Assembly: GCA_050084515.1 (NCBI GenBank)
Contig: CM114271.1
Span: 64,170,001-64,234,000 of the forward strand
Direction of reading: 5' to 3'
DNA length: 64,000 nt
DNA from: Blasia pusilla
Taxonomy: Eukaryota; Marchantiophyta; Marchantiopsida; Blasiales
In this document: piece by piece, positions 23,771 to 34,400 of the stretch
Layout: each line of letters starts with the position of its first letter
Numbering within the stretch: the first letter of the stretch is position 1
The notes under the pieces: model-generated
Databases searched by the model: none
What the model was told of the DNA's origin: nothing
The model's input: only the letters and a program-made list of their open reading frames with translations
Translations under genes and position numbers: made by a program

Positions 23771-24934
23771 GTGGGACCACTCACAATGAATAGCGATGTG
23801 CTCACAAACTCCTCTACACCCTCCCTCTTGTCTGAAAATGACACAGAAGGAGGTCGAGGTGGTCCCTCACGTGGAGACCCTCGAAACCTCGCGCCACTCC
23901 GCCTAAAACCTCTAGAGCTACTCTCGGATTCACCACCTCGACTCTCAAAGTCCCGAACAGACGCCGTGATGACCCTCGTGCCCCTCTCACCCGATCACTC
24001 TCGCATTGCGAGTAATCCCTCAATCACTCATCCCAAACATGCGGCACTCGATCTACACTCTCCCTCCTCAAGACGTGTAACGTGTGGCGATAAGCGGCGT
24101 TGTGCGGCAAATCCACCAGGTTATCATCTCATCGACAATCTACCCTCAACTCCGGACATCCCACATAGGTCTATGTCCCCTAAATCACATAGATAAATGA
24201 TGCTTTCAGCATCCACATACCCAATATCCCCAAATAAACTACAAAAATCCCAGAATCCCTCACACCTGCAAGGTAAAGGACGAGAATGGGTAACCTGAAC
24301 ACATGTCGATGTCGCTGCTCAACAACTGCAAATCTTGACTCCCACTCGGTCATGGAGACAACTCCTCCAATCAGCAAGTCATACTCCTCTCGTACTGACG
24401 CTGCTCAAAACTCCTCGATAGACAGTGCGGTTCCAGAGGAACGGTGCGGCGTTGCAGGCGGCACGGATAGACTACGAACGGCACGGCCCTCGATGGTGGG
24501 ATGCGGCACTCGGCGGCATACCCTCCTCAATCAAAAATAAACCCACACTCTGCTCCACAATGATGGTGTGGATCCGCAATTGAGATGGTGCGGTGCGGCC
24601 ACGAGCGGCACGGCGCGGAAATCGACGGAGCGTTGCGGCTACGGGCGTCACGACACGGTACTCGATCGTCGTCGAGTGGCTACCAATCACAACATAGCAG
24701 TATGAAATCAAAACTCAAACACCATAACCGAAGTTCATCTGCCATCACTGGTTGATGATGAAATTGCGATGAAGGTGGCGGCCAAAACAAAGTACGTGGT
24801 GGCGATGCAAGTCAGAGAATCAACGAACGTCGTGGAAGACCCTCCACTCCGTAACGGCGGCAATGGCAACCAAAGGGTGGGCAACGGACGGTGGATCGTT
24901 GATGGTGATGGTTGACCAAAATAGGGATCTGTAG
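23771..24934. other. Gag leader of piece B, then unassigned DNA
   Basis: About 23,771-24,170 (minus) continues the gag leader, comparable to 53,250-53,450 in copy D. From about 24,180 to 24,934 I find no element protein. The stretch has short GCGGCACGG-like repeated words, and a GATGGTTGACC phrase near 24,905 recalls the minisatellite at 27,094. It separates pieces A and B. Confidence 0.45.
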
Positions 24935-25372
24935 GGCGTGGAATGCGTGAAATAGCCTCTACCTTCGTTTCTTGCACACCAAGGCCCCCTGGGTATATCG
25001 TATGACCCAAGTACTCAATCTTGCCATAGAAGAACTTGCACTTGCCTGGATGTAGCTTCAGCCCATGTAAGTGCAATCGTCGAAACACCTTCTCTAGATG
25101 TCGCTCATGCTCCTCAACCGTGGTGCTAAAGACTATGATGTCATCAATGTAACACCTAGAAAAATCCAGACCTGCCAAGATCCTATCCATGATCCTCTGA
25201 AACTCAGCCAGGGCGTTCTTTAACCTGAGTGGTAAGAACCGCCACTAGTACAAATAATCCTTCCCGTGAGGATCGATGCCCCAAAATGCCATCTTTTGCA
25301 TGTCCTCCAATCTGATAGACAGTTGATGAAATCCATCTCGCAAATCCAATGAAGGTATTGTGTTGAAGCTCC
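24935..25372 (-). pseudogene. Reverse transcriptase fragment of piece A, joined directly to pre-methyltransferase Pol
   Basis: The minus-strand frame gives DRILAGLDFSRCYIDDIIVF (YIDD catalytic box), then RHLEKVFRRLHLHGLKLHPG and YLGHTIYPGGLGVQ. Upstream the frame breaks around KDGILGHRSS, equivalent to E3 62,100-62,200. At 25,372 the sequence joins the segment WGSTEEL, which in E3 lies just before the methyltransferase domain. The whole methyltransferase and the RT N-terminus are therefore absent. The 3' part ends at about 24,935, after the IPRPTD segment. Confidence 0.8.
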
Positions 25373-25955
25373 TCAGTCGAGCCCCAAGGCGACACCTCTC
25401 CTCCATGGACTGATGCGACTACCATGATACTGCTCTCCATAGAAATGTCAAGAATGGGAGTATCCTGCATGGACATGTCCCTCAATCAAATCACTATGCC
25501 AAGTGATGGCACTGCTAAATGCTGCTAAGGTCGCCATCTCTCATGGTCGTCGCTTGATCATTGCACATGTGAATTGAACGGGTAAATAGCTAAGGCACCC
25601 ATCACTTGACTGCTATCCTGGTTTGTAGAACGCTGACTCCTCCCAGTAATCCAGGGAAAACCCCATCGGGTATAACACTGCTCCACCAACCAAGACGTCG
25701 TAGGACTTGGCATCAGTCACTATTGCCTTGGCTCACACCACGGACTAATCTCTAGGATGTTCCGGGCGAATCCTCACCACGACCTTCTATCGCTTGATAT
25801 ACTGTGTGGTATTGGCTCCACCCAAGGATGTCTATATCCGAAATGGAGAACGCTCCACATCGGCTCTCGTCAAGCCCAATCCTCTGAATGATACTTTCCC
25901 CAACATCAGGGGTTGCGCTCCTAAATCCAACAAGACGCGCTGCGGACTAAAAGCT
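25373..25955 (-). pseudogene. Protease-to-methyltransferase linker of piece A
   Basis: Contains DTPILDISMESSIMVVASV and WGSTEEL (25,385-25,470), matching E3 60,140-60,243. The protease active-site region lies at about 25,915-25,935, where the Asp-Ser-Gly triad reads Asp-Leu-Gly (VLLDLGA). That substitution would probably inactivate the enzyme. Confidence 0.7.
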
Positions 25956-26543
25956 CTACCTTCGGGACTCACCAAGTGGAAGCAACACAACACCAGGAGA
26001 AGCCATGGCACGCTCTATCGCGGGTCTAGCGGGCATCTCCGCCATCCTAGTAGCCGCACCCTGCCATGAATCTGACGTGGACGGCCCGAGCATCCGCTCC
26101 AAGGGCAGGTCCATCACCTCTGAACGTGATGCAAGAACTCCAACTCCACAAACCAAAAAACCTCGGGGGGAAGCCAGCCAAAAAACCTCGGCAGACATAC
26201 CTCTCAAGGTCATAACATCGGAAGTAGAAAATAAAGGAGCGCGGTACACAATGGTGGCCGTCCCCAACAACGTGCTCGACACATGCCCTTCCTTAGCATC
26301 GACAGTAGGAGTCGTCGCAATCGCTTCTCCCATCGCCCTCTGTGCGTGCACACCAACAACATCACCAACTCTCCAAGAACTCTGATCAGGACCCATCGAT
26401 TGGGTCCTCATCGCCTCGGACAACGTGAAAGACTGAGGAAGCCTAGTTTGTCTCCTAGCTTCCCCTCGCTTGGATCCAACTCTGCGGCTGCTCCATGCAT
26501 CACAACTACGGCAACCTCCATCTGGGAAATTGCGCACATCCAT
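25956..26543 (-). pseudogene. Gag-Pol linker and pre-protease segment of piece A
   Basis: A 195-codon open frame shares QTRLPQSFTLSEAMRTQSMG, GPDQSSWRVGD and DLPLERMLGPSTSDSW with E3 58,915-59,526. This part between the gag knuckles and the protease has no domain I recognise. It is open throughout here, unlike most of the copy. Confidence 0.7.
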
Positions 26544-27075
26544 CCAGGATCCTCCATATCTATGCTTGCTCCATATGATGTCAATGCCACGGATCCGGCA
26601 TTGGGTAACCTCAATGCCATAACGATAATCTGCTCCTATAGCTCTTGTATCTGAGCAGCCATCCTAGCGTCTCCCTCGACGCGTCTAGGTGGTGGGACTC
26701 TAGCTCCTCCACGGGCACCTCCACCACCTTGTCGGACAACTCTAGCTCCTCGTCCTCCAACGGGACCACCTGATGCACGATCTCTAGGCCCACCCGAACC
26801 GGCTACTCGCTCTGGTGCCCTCTCAGGCCCTTGGTTCGGACGTAACTCAGGGTGTAAACTGAAACACCTGACGCGTGTATGACCATATCTCTAACAATAG
26901 TCATACTGATAACCTCCTGATGCAGCACCATCTCCTCCTCCATGCTGAGGCACACGTCCATGACCTTGACGAGTGCAATCACGCTGATGATGGGCTCCAC
27001 TACATCACCAACAAGTAATCGTAGGCGGTTGCTGCTGAGCCGCATATGAAGGCGTAGGTCTCTGTGGCATGGCCT
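26544..27075 (-). pseudogene. C-terminal gag (zinc knuckle region) of piece A
   Basis: The nucleotide sequence matches E3 58,490-58,900. The first knuckle survives as CSGAHHQRDC with a stop replacing a residue just before it. The second knuckle region is also mutated. The match to E3 ends at about 27,075, next to the minisatellite. Confidence 0.65.
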
Positions 27076-27093
27076 CCTAGTTTCCTCCCAGAT

Positions 27094-27290
27094 GACGGTG
27101 ACAATTGACCGTCAATAGTGACGGTTGACCGTTGACGATGACAATTGACCGTCAATAGTGACGGTTGACCATTGACGATGACAATTGACCATCGATAATG
27201 ACGGTTGACCGTTGATGATGACAATTGACCATCGATAGTGACGGTTGACAATTGACGGTGAAGGTTGAACGTTGACGGTGACTATGACGG
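27094..27290. repeat. Minisatellite, about 40-bp unit built on TTGACC/GTCAA words
   Basis: About five units of a pattern like GATGACAATTGACC followed by GTCAATAGTGACGGTTGACC. The array is dense in TTGACC and its complement, and both strands read similarly. It starts where the gag homology of piece A stops. TTGAC is the core of the plant W-box bound by WRKY factors, so a clustered-site role is conceivable but unproven. Confidence 0.85.
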
Positions 27291-27857
27291 GGACTAGTTT
27301 AGGGTTTGAACAATTTAACCCTAAAAATCACCTAGCAATGGCAGTTTTGCAAGATTGACCATAACTTTTTGCTCACAACTTAAAATTATGCACTATTTGT
27401 TGCACAACGTGCACAACTTCACGACCTACGACAACGTGAAAAAATATTTGAAATCGAACATTCAAGTAAAAATTGACGGGGACTGTCGTAAAGCCCAATG
27501 TCTCTTTCTCCTACACGAAATTTGGCAGCGCTTGTGTGCTGATTTCTCCCAACGAAAATGTATAACCTATGAAAACACAAATCAGAAAGCTAAATGGTGC
27601 TCCCGAGAGCACCGGCATGGAGCAATCCACCCCCATACTCAATTCCTATCAAGAATTGGGCAGCGCTTCCGCGTGCCACTCTCCCGTACAAAAAATCAGC
27701 AAAGCAAAACAACAAACTCGCACGGCTCTTGCTCCGGTGAGCACTCCCATGAGCCATGAAGCAGGGAACACGGTCCCCCAACCTGCACCAAATATTGAGC
27801 AACCAGCGAGCTCCCCCATGAAGCTCTCTCACTCACTCCCTCATTCTCTCTTTATAG
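27291..27857. other. Unassigned DNA between minisatellite and LTR
   Basis: Open frames of 80-134 codons exist on both strands (27,355-27,759 plus; 27,590-27,832 minus) but none is recognised. It occupies the place where gag leader would be expected, so it may be a replaced or captured leader. Confidence 0.35.
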
Positions 27858-28325
27858 AATAAGATCCAATCTCTCTCACAACACCATAGTTCTCACATGT
27901 CTCTCTCAATGTCAAACCAAAACCACTCTCATAATGAGAGGCCTGGGTTTCACACACAAGGCAAGCAAGACCATAGCTGTGCCGCCTCATGCCAAGAGGT
28001 TCAACAAAGAAAGAATGAGCTCTCAAGCTCTCTCTCCTTGAGGTATACCCTTCCCTTCTCCCAAGCTCTCTCCATCGTAGCCTATGCTCCCAAGTCACCT
28101 CCTTGGCTCTTGACCTGATGTAGGAGGTGAAGGGTCACTTATCAAAAATAGAAATTCGATCATATACTCAAAATGGTACTTACCTAAAATAGTAAGTTCC
28201 TCAATATGGTTCCAAATGAGCCGAAACGGGCCTTAGCAGGTGATCCTCAACCTCGTGAGCCTGTCCTTCACTACTCACAAAGGTGCTCTACTAGATCTCA
28301 CCGATCTATCCTAAAAGACGTGACA
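27858..28325 (-). repeat. 5' LTR fragment of piece A
   Basis: Starts (minus strand) TGTCACGTCTTTTAGGATAG at 28,325, the same start as the LTR at 57,146. It runs through the shared blocks to about GAGAGATTGGATCTTAT at 27,858. The last part of the LTR, present at 21,583-21,720, is missing here. Confidence 0.8.
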
Positions 28326-29260
28326 TTGTAGACTCCAATGCTATACCTTCTTGTATGACCTCCCAAAATGTAGTTTGCCTCAGAACCACTCAAAATGTTT
28401 TTCCTTGATCACAACCTCTCCTATCCAAGTTTCTTGCATTCCACCATTCTCCAACTAATGCAAAGAAATGCCCTAAAAATTCCCCCTATGGTTGCAAGAC
28501 ACTATCCATTAGAATGATCATATCCATCATGGCTAAATCATCCACTAATACAAGCCAAAGTAAAATGACATGAAACAAATTGATGTTGGGAGCAAAGGGG
28601 AGATGAATGGATGAAAAACCCTGACAAACCCTTTTCCCTACTTGTTGGCACATATTATCATGGAAAATGAACTCTAGAGGAGATTTTCAATAAAATCATT
28701 TTAATAGGTTCGTGTGGTCTGACACCTTTTATTGGTTTGTATTATCAATGTGGAAAACACTGCCTTGACTTTTTGATGGTCGATGTAAGGCAGCCTTATG
28801 AAGGGAGGGGGTAGAAGTGGGCATATGATGAACACCGTGTTCGGACCCTCTCCGCCTTTTCCCCTCATTCCTCCATCCATCCTTATACCCCCTCCAATGA
28901 AGTACACAAAAAAGTTATATACCATGCAAGGTAAAAGTGAGTTGGTGAGAGAATGAAAAAAAAAAAAAAAAATCAGAATTTGCAAGGACCTTTGACACTA
29001 TACAATTCTAAATTAGGTGTGATATAGATGAGAGAGCCAAACACTCAAAATAGTAGTCATGAGTGCGGATAGGAAAGAGATATGAAGATGAGTATGGGAG
29101 AGGGGTGCATGATCTTGGGAGAGAGAAGAAAAAAAAGGTGAAGCCAAGACAATTAATCAACAAAGTCGAACCAAGTAACCTTGTTCATTATCTGCCATCG
29201 TCAATGACTGTCAGGTAAAAATAAGGAAATCTATGCCCGCGGGTTTGGGCCAACCATTCA
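28326..29260. other. No gene recognised; A-tract
   Basis: AT-rich DNA with an A-run of about 18 at 28,957-28,975. Open frames are short and unconvincing. TTTTT on the minus strand near 29,217-29,222, about 40 bases past the tRNA 3' end, could end Pol III transcription. Confidence 0.4.
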
Positions 29261-29333
29261 CGCCGCCCGGGGGGCTCGAACCCCCGACCACAAGGTTAAG
29301 AGCCTTGCGCTCTACCAACTGAGCTAGGGCGGC
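29261..29333 (-). tRNA. tRNA-Lys (CUU)
   Basis: The 73-nt minus-strand sequence folds exactly: acceptor GCCGCCC/GGGCGGC, D-arm GCTC/GAGC, anticodon stem CAAGG/CCTTG with loop CTCTTAA (anticodon CUU, 29,298-29,300), T-arm GGGGG-TTCGAGC-CCCCC and discriminator G. There is no intron and no encoded CCA, as in eukaryotic nuclear genes. The T-arm supplies the Pol III B box GGTTCGAGCCC. Confidence 0.97.
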
Positions 29334-29549
29334 TCACATGTCATCGGCAAGACAAAACCGTTTAATACTATAGACTAAGACTCCGAACTCCAAATCCGCA
29401 TACCCAAGCAACGCAACGAACAAAACGGTCGATGAAGCCAGATACCGCAGGCGCCAGTAGAGCGGACGGTACGCTTTTGCCCACGAGGAGAGATACAGCT
29501 CCATCTTCCCGCAACCCAACCAACCAAACGAGCCATCTCGATTCCAAAC

Positions 29550-29855
29550 ATGGCTCGCTCCACGCCCCTGCAGCTCTTGCGGCTGCGTCCTCCTTCTCAC
29601 CGTAGTCCGATCAGAACGAATGTAGACCAGACAGTGAGAGGAGTACAGTCCTGTGCCTCAGGCGGCGGCGGCGGCAGCAGCAGAGGCGTCGCTGATTTGA
29701 CACGCACAGGCGGTGCACGTCTGCCTCTCCGTCTGGAATTGACGGCACCCTGGAGAAGTGGAAGCTCTGGTGGTGGTGGTGGTGCTGCTGTGAGATGCGG
29801 GCGGAGCAAGGGCCGTTGGTGGAAGGATGGGGGATGCTGGAGAAGTGGGCTGTGA
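29550..29855 (+). CDS. Possible first exon with transit-peptide-like N-terminus, unknown protein
   Basis: A 101-codon open frame starts MARSTPLQLLRLRPPSHRSP, is rich in Arg, Ser and Gly, lacks acidic residues near its start and has two poly-Gly runs. That composition suits an organelle-targeting peptide. It lies about 220 bases beyond the tRNA 5' end and upstream of the P5B ATPase gene. I see no downstream exon that clearly belongs to it. It could be untranslated leader or chance. Confidence 0.2.
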   Translation: MARSTPLQLLRLRPPSHRSPIRTNVDQTVRGVQSCASGGGGGSSRGVADLTRTGGARLPLRLELTAPWRSGSSGGGGGAAVRCGRSKGRWWKDGGCWRSGL

Positions 29856-31429
29856 TGGCAGACGGAATCATGGGGCCAGCAAACCTTTGGTTTGCGGACG
29901 ACGAATGGGGTTTAAAGTGGAGGAGTCGTAGCTATCGTAAGCAGGCTTCACCTGAAGATCAGGGAGTGCCAGTTTAAATTTGTTGGAGGGATCTTTGTCA
30001 ATCGAATTTGGGCTCAGGGAAAGGGGACAGCTGTGAACGAATGGCAATTGCAGAGAGTAGGACTGCCTAATTATACCATCCATGGCGGTGGAAAGACAAT
30101 TGCGTCAGAACTGCAGCTAAATTTGCTGCTTTCGTGGATGCCGCTCACCGATCGATTCCTTGGGTTCCGAGGTCTAATTTTCGGGTGGAATTGTTCATGT
30201 GTAGAAAAAGGCCAGGTTTCTGCTGTAGCTCAAGAAAAAGAGGTCAGCAGAATCCTGCTTCCAGGTCTGTGAAACACTGTCCACTGTACGCAAGTAATCC
30301 CCAGCTTCTCGTCGCCACTTGTGCATCCGAGAAGAGACCCTACTTCCGCACTTTCCTGGAAGAAGTGATTTTGCACGAGCAGCAGCGTGAGAGTCCTTGA
30401 TCCTCCAGCTGCCCTTGCATCAGCTTTTTATGCGAAAGGGCGCGCACATCAGGCACCGATTCCTCCGAGAATTGGGTTTGCAATTCAAAACTTTCTGGTG
30501 TTTGAAGCCCTGCTCGCACCTTCAAACTAGTTGAGACACTCCCACGGTTGATTACTGCGCTTGGCGATTTTCAATCAGATGGCCAACTGCTGGCTATTCG
30601 ACAACGTAATGGTGGGAGGCCCAGATCTCATTACAATATTTCCCAGGCGCCACAATCCTTAGAGCTTTTCATATCAGAGAAACTCGTGCTGAGCAGAGCA
30701 GAGGGGGACGCGCTGTGAAAGATCGATCGTAGAATCCAGAGCTTGACAGTTCGTGGATTGTGGGTAATTACTATTCTTCGAAATGTCGCTGGTGCTGAGT
30801 GGGTTCGATTTCTTGTTTGTCTAGGACTTGTCCGACTCACTCGTGCGACCTCAGAGCCTCCAACTGTCCACTTATTTTCACATCTGTGTCTGTTTGGAAA
30901 TGACTCTTCTCTAGTGGTGGTTGTATCACGTCGCAATTCACTGAATTCTAGTAGATCGGCATTTGAATAAATCAAGATGACCAACGTTGTTACTCTGGTC
31001 GGTTGGAGGGCACTGTCGAAGTTCGTCTCTTTCACAAATTTTCCGTCTCTTATTAGAGAACTGCTTGGAGGATGGCAGAGGGTATTGTTCTCCCAGAAAA
31101 CCTTTTGAAGCACATCATGCAGTTTTTTTGTTTTTGGTCACTCCTCTAACTACTGAGAGAAGAAGAGTAAGCTTCATCCTGGTAATTGAGTTATGGGCCA
31201 TGGCCGACACCCCTTCACGCATGACTGTAAGTAGTTTGGGTAATTTGTATAGCTGACGTAACAATTGGATCCCACATCTCTGGGTGTGCCTTGGAGGAGG
31301 TGGGCACGACCTTCAACTGATCCATGACGATCAGATGTGGACTTGCAGAGCATTGCAGGGAGTTTTTCCCTGACGCTTTGTGGTGTGTTCGACTTTGATG
31401 TGCAGCTCCTCGAGTTACCGAAGTGCAAG
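29856..31429. other. Upstream region of the P5B ATPase gene
   Basis: Moderately GC-rich, gene-like DNA with many short open frames but none recognised. It may hold 5' UTR exons or missing N-terminal exons of the ATPase. The in-frame open stretch before 31,430 reaches back to 31,337. Confidence 0.35.
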
Positions 31430-34400
31430 ATGGGAAGATATCCTACAGGCCCAACGGCATGTGTGGAGGATCCTACTTGCCATGTACTGATAACGAGTAT
31501 TCTGCAAACAGGGCCTATATGTGTATTCGTATTTTGGGCGTCTGTACTCGTGTCTTGTGCTAGTTTTGCGCTTTGGAAATGGATGCATTTGAAAAGGAAG
31601 CCAATGAAACCAATCTTGTATCAAGGGAAGAGCCTCTTGAACGATGGGAAACACATTCCACATCCTAAGAGTGGACCAACCAAGGGAAACGATGGTGAGG
31701 ACGTGCGGGTGTGTATGGAAGAAGTGCAGTCTGAGCTCCAGTTCACAGGTTACAGGTCTACAGTGTTTGGAGAAATATGTTACTTTCACTGCTGCCTGAC
31801 GTCCTTGAGTTGGATGGCCATATTTGTGCTGATATTGGTGGATACATACAATGGGTGTCAAGTCAGTGGCGTTGATAACCTCTGTTTCTTCGGCAACAAC
31901 CCCATTTTTGGTACCTACGAGCTCAATGGAAAGGTGCCCTTGTCGACCCATACTACGCAGGTCCTGCAAGACCTGTCTTTCGAATGCCGAAGGGGGCCTG
32001 GAGGATTTATCCAGTGGAAATTGATTTAGTCGTCTGCAATAAGAAAATGTATAGCGATAGCTCGTCGTTCAAGAATGGACCCCTACCTCGTCATTGGAGC
32101 TTCAGAAGTCTAGTGTTCTATGAGTCGCTATTCACTCCTATGACCCAAACGAACTTGCCATAGTTGAGTCAGATCCATTGCTCCTCCTTCTTGAGTAGAT
32201 AATGTTGTTGCTTTATTGTAACAGTATACCCTAATAGAAGTTGCTGTACCTGTATTAGTGTCCTGTAATAGGTCATCCAATCTTCTTGCTCTCCATTGCA
32301 ACAATATCTCCTTTGTTGACCTTATCTCAGAGGAAGTTCTCTTAGTTCAAAACTTATGAATTTCTTGCTCTCCATTGCCACAAATGAAGGAAACTCTAGC
32401 TTTCATTATGTTAAAGGCCTGTTGCTGCTGAGGATGACACACATGTCAGTTCAAGAAATGACATACGTTTGTTTAGTTGTATTCCTGCTGAGATTTGTGC
32501 AATTGTTTGGGCAGGTTTTCTTCACAATTTGGTGGCTTTCGGCTATCTGGTATACAACTTGGGTGGTGAACAAAGGTAGGGTTCACAACTGGTTCCGCAT
32601 GCCATGCGAAATATCCCGCGCATCACGGGTCTATGTATGGGCGAAAGATGAACAAGAGATTCTGTCCGTGAACGTCTTCATCGTTGTCCACTTACTCCGT
32701 CGTCTCAAGGTATGCCATGAACTCATGCTGGAATCTTCTCTTGTTGAGGAAAACGTGGAATAAAGTTATACAAAGTTGGGAATTCAGGCTACTGAACGAC
32801 CTGGTAGAGTAGCCTTAAAATCATGCTACGTTGAGACTTTCAACTTACATGGATGAGTTACCTGCTGGCCCAAAACATTTATAGTTTCTCTCGAGTGTGA
32901 TGGTCCTGGATTTTTCCTGGCTAGTTCATCATGAAATCACTACGGGTCAGTTCAAAAGGTCCTTGTCACTCTGGGCAAGAGTTTCAACTGCTTGTGGGGA
33001 TATCAACTAAGATCCCTTGACTTTTGAAAGGTAGCAAAAAACATCTGCTGCCATATCTTCTCGTGGATTAGAGTGTCGTCCACCTTGAAGATGTGTTTTG
33101 GAAGATTAGACTTCTTGTTGTTGAAGAAGTTCAAATGTCCAGGGTAGCATATCGAACGAGCCACAAACGTAACGTACCGAAACGGGTGAAGATTGTTCCT
33201 CGTACGTCTCTCCACGCAAGAAAGTCCGTCTCTACTACACATCTTAGGCTGATGGCCATTAGTCAAAGTACATGATTGTGTTCACCTATCACTTCTCTTA
33301 GTTTCCATCTACAAGCGACACATTGCATTGACCAGTTCAAAACCTCAACCCTTCTCTAGTCAATTGTAGGTAGAGAGAGCCCACACTCACGATTCTCAGT
33401 TACTGAAGTTGCTTACTCTTAGACAGCCTACTGCGGGAGAAAGGCTCTGACAATGTTATCTTGTCGTTTGATCTACTTTCCAACTCCATTTTTTGGTTTT
33501 ACAGGATAAGTTAATGCCCCCAGCAACACGTGGGCATTTTGATATCCTCACGATTGAAACGACAAGATTGGGACAGCGCTTTTTTTTGTACCATGGCCAA
33601 AGGTTTTTAATTGATGGTGCATCCGTACGTCGTGGTGAGCTCAAAGTTGGCGACACCTTCTCACAATTTCATGAGGTCTGTCATCTGCTACACGTATTGA
33701 TGATACGATTATTCAGAAAACCTGAATTTCAAGGCTTGAAAGGTGTGTGTGTGTGTGTGTGTGTGTTGGCATTGAGGCGAGTTGATTGTAAATATACTGG
33801 TGTTCTGGCGTTCTGTGTAGGGAGTGAAGGGCTTAACTACACAGGAGGCAGAAAAGCGTTTTGAACAGATTGGCCTGAATGAAATTCCATTCAAGCCTGA
33901 ACCTTTGATGTACACTATCTTTGATGAGACGTTTACACTCTTCCACGTATACCAGCTTCTCATGTACATGTTACAGTTCTGGAATAGCTACCTCTTTGTG
34001 GCAGCACTCATGACGTTTATCGTGCTAATCAGTGCTTCTATAACCATCTACACTCGTCAATGCGGTCAATTGGCGATAGCTAAGGTAGTCCATTCAAGAT
34101 TTAGGTGCTGAGCTTTTTGTTTAGGACTCTTTGCAACTGGCTAACAAGGGGTCATGGAAATGTAAATGTATTCACAGGTTTGGTGAAATAAAATTTTCTA
34201 CATTAAATCTTCCTACTATCGTCCTTAGTTGGTGGGGATAATTGAAGGGGTAGCCCTTCATTATTTTACTCATGGAATGAAATGGGTGTAGCGCAGATTA
34301 CTGAGTACGTCACCGATGCTATGGTTCATCGGAATGGGAAATGGACTACCATAGACTCGTGTCAACTTGTGCCCGGAGACGTACTGAAGGTCAAAAGTAA

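Larger units (their letters stand above)
21292..28325 (-). mobile_element. Composite of minus-strand pieces of the same gypsy family (pieces A and B)
   Basis: Reading right to left: an LTR fragment (28,325-27,858), unrelated sequence, a minisatellite, then gag end, protease and RT of piece A (27,075 to 24,935). About 0.75 kb of unassigned DNA follows, then leader and gag of piece B (about 24,170 to 22,210), fused directly to LTR sequence (22,209-21,583) and a second LTR-tail copy (21,582-21,292). Both pieces have lost most of pol. Whether they were one element rearranged or two insertions cannot be settled from this copy alone. Confidence 0.8.

Noticed and set aside
27097-27290. Origin or centromere-type array
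   Set aside because: Only about five units, and no other copy was seen in the window.
30631-31113. 160-codon minus-strand open frame upstream of the P5B ATPase
   Set aside because: No recognisable domain, antisense to a likely 5' region, Ser/Thr/Arg-rich composition typical of a chance frame.
31415-31969. 184-codon minus-strand frame
   Set aside because: Antisense to the first clear exon of the P5B ATPase; no family resemblance.
34273-34296. ATG at 34,282 as an ATPase internal start
   Set aside because: It lies in the intron; the acceptor at 34,295-34,296 starts the conserved exon in the correct frame.
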